Source of the DNA: JBCCFW01 sp039029535
GTDB lineage: Bacteria > Acidobacteriota > JBCCFW01
DNA: 18,674 nt
Direction of reading: 5' to 3'
Assembly (NCBI GenBank): GCA_039029535.1
Contig: JBCCFW010000157.1
Coordinates: 1-18,674, forward strand
Positions 1 to 6,488 of this stretch are shown piece after piece; positions within the stretch are counted from its first letter, which is position 1; every line of letters starts with the position of its first letter. The position numbers and the translations under genes are program-made. The notes beneath the pieces were generated by a model that ran no database searches, was not told where the DNA came from, and saw only the letters and a list, made by a program, of their open reading frames with translations.

Positions 1-720
1 GGACAGGCGTCGCAGCCGTCGGCCACCCCATCCATGTCGGCGTCCACGGCGTCATCCGATCCCGCGCACTGGTCGCAGCCGTCCGGCACGGAGTCACCGT
101 CCGCATCGTCGCCGTCGTCAGAGCCGGGACAGGCGTCACAGCCGTCGGCCACGCCGTCCATGTCCGAGTCCACCGCATCGTCGGAGCCCGCGCACTGATC
201 ACAGCCGTCCGGCACCGAGTCACCGTCCGCGTCGGCGCCGTCGTCCGAACCGGGACAGGCGTCGCAGCCGTCGGCCACCCCATCCATGTCGGCGTCCACG
301 GCGTCATCCGATCCCGCGCACTGGTCGCAGCCGTCCGGCACCGAGTCGCCGTCGGCATCGTCCGCATCACTCGAGCCCGGACAGGCGTCGCAACCATCGG
401 CCACGCCGTCGCTGTCCGAGTCGACAGCGTCATCGGAGCCCGCGCACTGGTCGCAGCCGTCCGGCACGGAGTCGCCGTCAGCATCCTCGGCATCGTCCGA
501 ACCGGCGCACGCATCACAGTCGTCGGGCACGCCGTCCATGTCGGCATCCGCCGTGTCGTCGGAGCCCGGACAGGCATCACAACCGTCCGGCACCGTGTCG
601 CCGTCCGCGTCCGCCGCATCGTCCGAGCCGGGACAGGCGTCGCAGCCGTCGGCCACCCCATCCATGTCCGTGTCGACCGCATCGTCGGAGCCCGGACACT
701 GGTCGAAGCAGTTCAGGACC
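1..720 (-). repeat. Tandem 63/126-bp repeats encoding thrombospondin type 3 units
   Basis: The segment is a coding tandem repeat inside the M6 protease gene. The basic period is 63 bp (21 residues) and a higher-order period of 126 bp is clear, because two unit types alternate (DGVADGCDACPGSDD and DSVPDGCDQCAGSDD). Equivalent points of the 126-bp unit fall at 1, 127, 253, 379, 505 and 631. Positions 1-89 and 253-341 are identical base for base, which suggests recent duplication or gene conversion. The array continues beyond the left edge, so total copy number is unknown. Assembly collapse is a risk in such a repeat. Confidence 0.9.
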
Positions 721-2510
721 GAGTCGCCATCGTCGTCGTCGGCATCCTCGACGACGCCGCAACCGCACTCGCCCGGCTCCGTCTTGTTCACGTCGTCCGG
801 GCAGCCGTCCTTGCAGTCGAGCGTGCCGTCGGCGTCGCCATCGGCGTCCCCGGTGAGACAGACGAAGGCGCTCATGCTCGCGCTGGAGGCGCTGATCGAA
901 TCGATGCGCAGCAAGCTGTCCGAACCGTCGTAGAAGCTGCTCGGTGGCACGGTGCTCGGACCGAAGACCGTCCCGTTGGTCGCGTGCCAGGGATCGGCGA
1001 CGTCACCTCGGTTGCAACCGGTGTAGCACTCGAGGTCGTAGTCGCCGTCCGCCTGCTCGAGCGCCACGATGCGAGAGCCACCTGGCGCGACGCCCTCGTT
1101 CTCGTTGTCGGCCGCACCCTCATCGACGTGCCAGATGAGCAGCCCCGCCGCGTTGAGACCGGAGTCGAAACCGACGAGCTGTCGGTTTTCGATGAGGAAG
1201 TACTCGCCGCTTCCTCCATCTTCCTGATCGACGCCGCCCGGATTGGCGAAGACCTGTCGCACGCCGCCGGAGACCGTCGCGTCCGTCTCGACCTGGGGGA
1301 AGGTCACCGCGCCCGAGCTGGTGACCTGCTCGGGGGTGATGAATCCGAAGAACCATCGAGCCCAGGCGCTCGGCCAGGCCGGTGACGTGCCGGGGGGCGA
1401 GCCCTGGAAGCTGCCGGAACCCATGAGCCCCCACTCCCCGATGCCCTCGGACGAGCCGTCGGTGTCGTAGAGATCGGGCATCCCCGTGCCGAGAGCGTGC
1501 CCCGTCTCGTGGGCGAGCACGCCGATGGTCGCGTGACTGCCGAGGAAGCAGTAGAGCTCTCCGCCCTGCAGGTAGGCACCCTGCTGGTCGCCGAAGGTCG
1601 GAGCCCCTCGCCAGTGCGCGACGAGCACGCCGTCGACGGAGGGCGCATTGATGCCGCTGAACCCCAGGCTCCACTTGTGGGCCCAGACCGAGGGCGGGTC
1701 GCCAGCGCAACCAGACTCGCCCACCTCCGCCGCCGCGCCACGCACGACGACGTAGACGAGGAGCTCGTCGGTGTCGAGATAGCCGTCCGCGTCGGCGTCG
1801 AAGGCGCCATAGTCGACGAAGGCATCCGACGCGACGATGGCGTCGTGCACGATCTGCCGGTTGGCGTTGCCGGTGTTGCCGGCCGTGTCCGGGTGCGCGC
1901 TGGCGAGCGTGACCTCGACGATGCCGTCGTCGACGGTGCCCTGGGTCTCCGGCGCCGGCGTCAGCGTGATCGTGCCGCGTGACACCTCGGTCCAGTAGTC
2001 GGCGAGGCTGTCCGGCGCGCTCGCCGTGTCGCCGCTGAAGAAGGCCGCCTCCCAGTCGGCCGCCGTCGTGCCGAGGCTCGTCGAGGGCGTGAAGTCGGCC
2101 AGCAGCACGATGAGCGGATGTGAGCCCGGGGCCGGCGGGGTCTGCTGCGGTCCGTCGCCGCCCGGGGGACCGCTGGACGCCGCCACCGGCAGGAGCGGAC
2201 GCAGGCCCGGAGTCAGCCCGGCCGGCGCCGGGAGATCGGCTCGCGTGGCTCCAGGAAGGAGCTCGCCCTCGACCAGCTCGGCGTAGCGCCAGACGTCACC
2301 TCCGTCACGAAGGATGGTGTAGCCGGCGATGGTCTCGTGACCGTTCGCCCACTCGTTGCCCCAGAGCCGCACCGAAAACGTGACGCCGTCGGGCTGCGCG
2401 AGCTGCAGCGGCCCACGGAAGGCGGGCATGGCCTGGACGGGGAGAGCGAGAGAGAAAGAGAGGAGGAGAGCCAGCCAAGAGGCTGGAGCACAGCGACCGA
2501 GAGTCGACAT
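1..2510 (-). CDS. Secreted M6-family zinc metalloprotease with thrombospondin type 3 repeats (3' end off the window)
   Basis: The frame is open from ATG at 2510 to the left edge (at least 836 residues), so the C-terminus is missing. Residues 1-27 are a Sec signal peptide ending LPVQA. Residues about 130-545 read as an M6 (immune inhibitor A-like) peptidase: HETGH at 334-338, then MPDLYD with the third zinc ligand expected at D346, followed by IGEWGLMGSGS, a typical M6 block. Two extra residues (TG) sit between HALG and MPD compared with the usual HExxHxxGLPD. From about residue 547 the protein is Asp/Cys-rich: one DADGDADG...CGCGV block, then 21-residue repeats of the type DGVADGCDACPGSDD, which are calcium-binding thrombospondin type 3 repeats. 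Expected role: extracellular proteolysis by a calcium-stabilised secreted or surface enzyme. GAGG lies just upstream of the start. Family assignment is confident; substrate is unknown. Confidence 0.93.
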   Translation of the reverse strand, partial: MSTLGRCAPASWLALLLSFSLALPVQAMPAFRGPLQLAQPDGVTFSVRLWGNEWANGHETIAGYTILRDGGDVWRYAELVEGELLPGATRADLPAPAGLTPGLRPLLPVAASSGPPGGDGPQQTPPAPGSHPLIVLLADFTPSTSLGTTAADWEAAFFSGDTASAPDSLADYWTEVSRGTITLTPAPETQGTVDDGIVEVTLASAHPDTAGNTGNANRQIVHDAIVASDAFVDYGAFDADADGYLDTDELLVYVVVRGAAAEVGESGCAGDPPSVWAHKWSLGFSGINAPSVDGVLVAHWRGAPTFGDQQGAYLQGGELYCFLGSHATIGVLAHETGHALGTGMPDLYDTDGSSEGIGEWGLMGSGSFQGSPPGTSPAWPSAWARWFFGFITPEQVTSSGAVTFPQVETDATVSGGVRQVFANPGGVDQEDGGSGEYFLIENRQLVGFDSGLNAAGLLIWHVDEGAADNENEGVAPGGSRIVALEQADGDYDLECYTGCNRGDVADPWHATNGTVFGPSTVPPSSFYDGSDSLLRIDSISASSASMSAFVCLTGDADGDADGTLDCKDGCPDDVNKTEPGECGCGVVEDADDDDGDSVLNCFDQCPGSDDAVDTDMDGVADGCDACPGSDDAADADGDTVPDGCDACPGSDDTADADMDGVPDDCDACAGSDDAEDADGDSVPDGCDQCAGSDDAVDSDSDGVADGCDACPGSSDADDADGDSVPDGCDQCAGSDDAVDADMDGVADGCDACPGSDDGADADGDSVPDGCDQCAGSDDAVDSDMDGVADGCDACPGSDDGDDADGDSVPDGCDQCAGSDDAVDADMDGVADGCDAC

Positions 2511-2537
2511 GAAGTCCTCGGGCGACGCCGGGCAACG

Positions 2538-2660
2538 TCACCAGGTCAGCACGAGCGGTCCTCCCACCTGAATCTTGTGGCGCGCCTCGGCGAGCGTCAA
2601 GAGATGGGCCTCGTCAGGCCTGTCGGCATGCCACTCGACTTCCTCCAGCACTTTCTTCAT
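2538..2660 (-). CDS. Possible 40-residue small ORF upstream of the M6 protease gene
   Basis: An ATG at 2660 opens 40 codons, starting MKKVLEEVEWHADRPDEA and ending GGPLVLTW, with the stop 27 bases before the M6 protease start on the same strand. Third positions are mostly G/C and the composition looks protein-like (charged N-half, hydrophobic C-end). However, I see no good Shine-Dalgarno sequence and recognise no family. A GTG five codons upstream (2675) is an alternative start. It could be a small leader gene co-transcribed with the protease, the remnant C-terminus of a lost gene, or chance reading frame in GC-rich DNA. Confidence 0.25.
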   Translation of the reverse strand: MKKVLEEVEWHADRPDEAHLLTLAEARHKIQVGGPLVLTW

Positions 2661-2723
2661 GCGATGGCCGTTCACTTGAGGGAGCAGCGGTCGTCGAGAC
2701 GCATGAAGGGTCGGAGGGAGATG

Positions 2724-2752
2724 TGGGACCGCACCACGCTGGTGCGGTCCCA
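2724..2752. promoter_or_regulatory. Perfect 13-bp inverted repeat in the divergent protease intergenic region
   Basis: The arms tgggaccgcacca and tggtgcggtccca are perfect complements around a 3-base cgc loop. The element ends 22 bases before the ATG of gene A (2775) and lies in the 264-bp region (2511-2774) between the divergent M6 protease and gene A. It could act as a DNA operator or as an RNA hairpin in the gene A leader. No T-run follows on either strand, so a classical intrinsic terminator is unlikely. No convincing -35/-10 pair was seen elsewhere in the region. Confidence 0.6.
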
Positions 2753-2774
2753 GCCATCCCCACGGAGGAACGAC

Positions 2775-4472
2775 ATGAACAGGATCGCGCACGCACTCTT
2801 CTGGTCGATCGTGCTGACTTGCGGGAGCCTCCCGCTGGCGCAGGCGGTGGGTCCTTGCATTCCCGAGCCCGACTCGAATCCCCCACCGGAGTGTCCCTAC
2901 TGCGAAGGTGACACCGAGGACAACCAGTGTCCGCCCGACGTCGAGGGCGGCAACACCCAAGGCAGCGGCGCTTCGAATCAGGAACCGGCACGGATCCGAG
3001 GTCGCATCGTCTACCGCGACTGGCGACTGGGCCCCCTGGACTACTCGGCCTACAACGGCTCGCGCTGGAAGGACTGGCCCATGGAGTGGCCGGTGACCTC
3101 GGACGACTATTTGCGCCCGCTGCGTCACGCGACGGTGATGATCTGGGAGAGGGACGACAACGGTCCCGACGACTTCATCGGCAAGGCCGTGACCAGCTCC
3201 AACGGCACCTTCTTCTTCCGGCTCGACTACCTCGACGACTCGGACGAGCGAGGCTACCCGGACATCTACATCAAGGTCCGCCTGGAGGGAGCACTCCCCT
3301 TCGACGGCAAGCAGGACTGGGAGGGCATCGGCGCCATCTACACCCTGGGCTCGAGCGTGGAGAAGCTCTGGAGCGTCGAGCTCAACGACGGTCTCATCAA
3401 CGGTGCCAGCGACGACTGCAGCCCGAACAGCGACCGCAAGTGTCGCGTCCCCTTCATCAGCACGCGCAACCAACCTGGCGGCACGGTCTGGGAAGCAGGT
3501 CCGGGCACGCACTGGATCAACAACGGCAACCCGATCGTCTTCGGCTCCGACGCCGACGTCGACATCTTCCGGCTCGACGGATCGGGCACGATGAACCCGG
3601 GTCCGTTCACCACGGCGGCCAACCTCTTCGCCTACACCGACCACTTCATGCGCGTGAACGCCGAGCCCCTGCGCGGTGGCTCGACGCTGACCTGCGGTCG
3701 GCTCCTCGGCAACTTGGCGGCGTCCTGCGGCAACGGCGGGTCACCCCTGCGCATTCAGCTCTGGGACGCCATTCCCTCCGGCTCGCCCGGCGACTGGTCC
3801 GATGGCCCGAAGGTCGTGCGCATCAACTTCGGCAACCGCATGGCCGACACGACCCTGGCCGACACGCTCCCTCACGAGCTCGGTCACTGGTTCCACACGT
3901 CTGCCGGCGGCTCACCGCCGAGCTCCAACCCGGTCGACCTGGGCAGTGGCCTCCAGGCCACCACCGAGCCCGCGGCGCTGCGCGAGGGCTTCGCCGAGTT
4001 CATGAAGGCCTACGTGAACTGGTTCCACGACGCGCCCGCCCCCCTCTCGTTCAACGTCTGGAACGACTCGAACGACCGCAACTGGGAGCTCTCCGCACCC
4101 AACGCGTCTCCTTGGGGCGCGGTTCGCAGGACCGGCAAGGCCCTCTGGGACTTCCACGACAGCCGGCGGGACCGCAACGACTGCGCACCCGGGGCCCGCT
4201 GCATTCCCACCGTCCTCGGCGTGCAGGACGAGGTCAGCCACACGCTGGGCCGGTACTACCAGACCTTCGTGAAGCTCAACGACGGCTCGATCGACGTCGG
4301 CCCCTCGGTGAGCCTCTGGGACTGGTGGGAGGCGTACGCGGCGCAGTGGCCCGACGAGTCGGAGAACGACGCCCGGGTCCTGTTCCTCATGCACGACTTC
4401 TGCGACGAGCTGACGCAGGACCTCGATGGCAACGGCGATCCCGCCGAGGACATCTTCGGAGTCTGTGACTGA
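2775..4472 (+). CDS. Gene A: secreted putative gluzincin zinc protease with transthyretin-like N-terminal segment
   Basis: The protein has 565 residues. Start chosen at ATG 2775 because GGAGG lies just upstream and a Sec signal peptide follows immediately (about residues 1-24, ending LAQA); the frame stays open further upstream but there it overlaps the hairpin and the divergent gene. After a Cys/acidic linker (25-70), residues about 72-175 (RIRGRIVYRDW, PLRHATVMIW, IGKAVTSSNGTF, PDIYIKVRLEG) resemble a transthyretin/CnaB-type beta-sandwich. The C-terminal half carries HELGHWFH (H367, E368, H371) and EGFAEF (E404), the HExxH plus Glu signature of gluzincin metallopeptidases. The C-terminus has DLDGNGD, possibly calcium-binding. 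It is the first of four paralogues in a row and is closest to gene C. Zinc peptidase activity is inferred from motifs; the whole-protein family is one I cannot name. Confidence 0.9.
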   Translation: MNRIAHALFWSIVLTCGSLPLAQAVGPCIPEPDSNPPPECPYCEGDTEDNQCPPDVEGGNTQGSGASNQEPARIRGRIVYRDWRLGPLDYSAYNGSRWKDWPMEWPVTSDDYLRPLRHATVMIWERDDNGPDDFIGKAVTSSNGTFFFRLDYLDDSDERGYPDIYIKVRLEGALPFDGKQDWEGIGAIYTLGSSVEKLWSVELNDGLINGASDDCSPNSDRKCRVPFISTRNQPGGTVWEAGPGTHWINNGNPIVFGSDADVDIFRLDGSGTMNPGPFTTAANLFAYTDHFMRVNAEPLRGGSTLTCGRLLGNLAASCGNGGSPLRIQLWDAIPSGSPGDWSDGPKVVRINFGNRMADTTLADTLPHELGHWFHTSAGGSPPSSNPVDLGSGLQATTEPAALREGFAEFMKAYVNWFHDAPAPLSFNVWNDSNDRNWELSAPNASPWGAVRRTGKALWDFHDSRRDRNDCAPGARCIPTVLGVQDEVSHTLGRYYQTFVKLNDGSIDVGPSVSLWDWWEAYAAQWPDESENDARVLFLMHDFCDELTQDLDGNGDPAEDIFGVCD

Positions 4473-4481
4473 GCCCACCTT

Positions 4482-4513
4482 CGTCGCACCTCTCCCCGCG
4501 GAGGGGTGCGACG
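4482..4513 (+). terminator. 14-bp stem-loop just after gene A
   Basis: The arms cgtcgcacctctcc and ggaggggtgcgacg pair over 14 positions with a single G-U wobble and a 4-base ccgc loop, 9 bases after the gene A stop codon. No U-tract follows, so it may be a U-less terminator, a mRNA-stabilising 3' hairpin or an RNA-processing site that lowers expression of gene B. Confidence 0.5.
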
Positions 4514-4571
4514 GCTTCGACCCGAAGCGCCTCGGCGTAGGTGTCGACAGACACCTTCGTGAGGGGCTTCG
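4514..4571 (+). other. Alternative-pairing RNA structure between genes A and B
   Basis: The segment cgaagcgcctc (4523-4533) can pair with gaggggcttcg (4561-4571), with one mismatch, closing over an inner 7-bp hairpin aggtgtc/gacacct (4539-4545 with 4550-4556). Its first six bases, cgaagc (4523-4528), can instead pair with gcttcg at 4514-4519 (3-base loop). The two foldings exclude each other, as in attenuators, though in GC-rich spacers such pairings can arise by chance. The rest of the spacer to 4649 shows no recognisable signal except the gene B ribosome binding site. Confidence 0.35.
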
Positions 4572-4649
4572 TACGCCGGCTGCGCATGGGCTTTCGAGGG
4601 ACGTCTCGCGTCGCTCGCTCAGCACCCTTTCTCCCGCCGGAGACCACCC

Positions 4650-6353
4650 ATGTGCTCGCCTTCTCGCCGACTGCTCGCCCTGTCCTTCTCGGCCATCCTG
4701 ACGACCTCGTCTGCTCACGCGACCTGTCCGCCCGAGGAGATCCCAATCCCCTTCGTCTGGCACGACGAGGGCTGGCCCGCAGATGAGAATCACCGCTGCC
4801 CGGACGAGGGCGGCGGGAGCAACGTCCTCCCCATCGCTCAACTCTGGCCTGAACCCGCGAGGATTCGCGGTCACGTGGTCTTCCGAGACTGGCGTTACCA
4901 GGCCCGCGCCTTCGCGGATCGACGCGGCAGCGTGTACGGCAACGCCCCCCTCTATCGCGGCGTGAGCTCGAGCAAGTACCTCGCCCCGCTCCGACATGCG
5001 AGGGTCGAGCTATGGGACCGCAACGATCTCGTCGCCGACGAGCTCGTCGGCAAGGCCGTGACCAGCGCTCGAGGCTCCTTCACCTTCGACCTGGCCGGCT
5101 GGCAGGACGCCGACGACGGCGGTGATCCCGACCTCTACGTCAAGGTCTTCCTCGAAGGCGTGCTCCCCTTCGACGGTCCCAAGAACTGGGCCAACCTGGG
5201 GGCGATCTACCAGCTCGGCGCGACCCCCGAGGTCCTCTGGACCGTCAAGCTGCCCAACCTCAACGAAGATCAGTCCATGCCCTGCGACTCGCCCTTGCCG
5301 GCCGTCATCAGCACCCGCGACAAGCCGGGAGGCTTGCTCGAGGACGTCGGCTCGGGCGACGACGTGGTCTTCCCGGAGTCCTTCGTCTTCGGCTCGGACG
5401 TCGTGGTCGACATCTTCGAGCCGAACGGAGGGACCGAGAACCCCGATCTCGAGACCACGGCCGCCAACCTCTTCGCGATCACCGACCTGTTCATGCACCG
5501 CATGGCCGCCCCCGATCGCGGTCGCTCGCTGCTGACCTGCGATCGGCTCCTCGGACCGCTGGCAGGGCGCTGTCTTCAGCGGCCAGCTCCTCTCGAGATC
5601 CGTCTCTGCCCGGACCTGCCCACGCATGGGCTCACCGAGAGTCAACACCTCATCAAGATCGGCTACGACCATCTCACCCTGGCGTCGGTGCTCCCCCACG
5701 AGCTCGGTCACTGGTTCCACCTGGTCGCCACCGACGAGTGGATCGACGACGACGGCACCAACGGCGTCCAGCTCCCGTGCATTCCCGGCATCCCTGTCGG
5801 AGCGGTGCCGGACTGGCAGGCACTGACCGAGGGCTTCGCCGAGTTCATCAAGGTCGTCACGAGCTGGCACCACGACGCCCCCGAGCCCATGACCTGGGAC
5901 CTCGTGAACGACATCCAGGACGGGAGCTGGGAGACGAGCCGCCTCCCGCCGGGCGGTCGCCGCGTGTCGACCTGCGTGAATGCCTGGTGTGCGGTCCGCT
6001 CCCACGGCAAGGCGTTCTTCGACCTCTGGGATGCCGGACGAGACCACAACATCCCCTACTTCCCCGACCCGCACTGCAGCGCGGCATCGGAAGCGGTCGC
6101 CAAGGTTCACGACGACGCGTCTCGCCCTCTCGAGGACTTCTACGAGGCTTGGGTCGCCATGGCGAACGAGCCCTTTCCCGCCGAGTGGCGGTCGAGCCTC
6201 TGGACCTGGTGGATCGGTCTCTCCGTCCATGCCGCCAGCGGCGACACGCCGGTCACCGCCGAAGACCAAGCGGTGCTCTTCCCCATGCACCTGACGCACT
6301 GCCAGCTCCGACCCGTGGCGGTCCGCGACGACCTGGGCACCTGCGACTGGTGA
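4650..6353 (+). CDS. Gene B: secreted putative gluzincin zinc protease, paralogue of A
   Basis: The protein has 567 residues. ATG 4650 has GGAG eight bases upstream and opens a Sec signal peptide (about 1-24, ending SSAHA). The domain order matches gene A: RIRGHVVFRDW (71-81), PLRHARVELWDR, VGKAVTSARGSFTF, PDLYVKVFLEGVLPFDG (beta-sandwich part), TTAANLFAITDLFMH, LTCDRLLG, then HELGHWFH (H350, E351, H354) and TEGFAEF (E394). Between the two zinc-site blocks it has its own Asp-rich insert with an extra Cys. It lacks the DRNDC and SVSLWDWWEAY wording of A and C but keeps a diverged version (SSLWTWWIGL). It is the most divergent of the first three members. Function as a secreted zinc peptidase is inferred from the ligand pattern; substrate unknown. 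Confidence 0.9.
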   Translation: MCSPSRRLLALSFSAILTTSSAHATCPPEEIPIPFVWHDEGWPADENHRCPDEGGGSNVLPIAQLWPEPARIRGHVVFRDWRYQARAFADRRGSVYGNAPLYRGVSSSKYLAPLRHARVELWDRNDLVADELVGKAVTSARGSFTFDLAGWQDADDGGDPDLYVKVFLEGVLPFDGPKNWANLGAIYQLGATPEVLWTVKLPNLNEDQSMPCDSPLPAVISTRDKPGGLLEDVGSGDDVVFPESFVFGSDVVVDIFEPNGGTENPDLETTAANLFAITDLFMHRMAAPDRGRSLLTCDRLLGPLAGRCLQRPAPLEIRLCPDLPTHGLTESQHLIKIGYDHLTLASVLPHELGHWFHLVATDEWIDDDGTNGVQLPCIPGIPVGAVPDWQALTEGFAEFIKVVTSWHHDAPEPMTWDLVNDIQDGSWETSRLPPGGRRVSTCVNAWCAVRSHGKAFFDLWDAGRDHNIPYFPDPHCSAASEAVAKVHDDASRPLEDFYEAWVAMANEPFPAEWRSSLWTWWIGLSVHAASGDTPVTAEDQAVLFPMHLTHCQLRPVAVRDDLGTCDW

Positions 6354-6414
6354 CGACCTCGTCGCCTCGATGATCCCTGAGGGGAAGCGAGCCGACGGCA
6401 CGCATGGAAGACGA

Positions 6415-6458
6415 GGCCGTGAGTGCTTCGCGTCAGCCTGACCCGAAGGCTCACGGCC
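6415..6458 (+). other. Stem-loop between genes B and C
   Basis: The arms ggccgtgag (6415-6423) and ctcacggcc (6450-6458) are perfect complements. After a small internal loop the inner arms cttcg and cgaag add five more pairs. The structure ends 30 bases before the gene C ATG and could influence transcription or translation of gene C. No U-run follows. Confidence 0.45.
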
Positions 6459-6488
6459 ACGTTCTCTCTCTCAACAGGAGCTTCCATC

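Noticed and set aside
1..720. CRISPR-like regular repeats
   Set aside because: The 63/126-bp periodicity is coding, in frame and has no unrelated spacers; it encodes thrombospondin type 3 units.
286..933. Ser/Pro-rich plus-strand ORF of 215 codons
   Set aside because: It is the antisense reading of the thrombospondin repeats; the minus frame has the meaningful DxDxDG pattern and M6 domain.
2337..2774. N-terminal extension of gene A by 146 codons
   Set aside because: It overlaps the divergent M6 start and the 13-bp hairpin, gives no signal peptide at the N-terminus, and a strong ribosome binding site plus signal peptide occur at 2775.
2927..4468. Arg-rich 513-codon plus-strand frame inside gene A
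   Set aside because: Shadow frame typical of GC-rich coding DNA; no domain, and gene A in the other frame has clear motifs and paralogues.
5010..6401. 463-codon minus frame opposite gene B
   Set aside because: Antisense shadow mirroring gene B codons; composition biased to Val/Glu/Gly with no motif.
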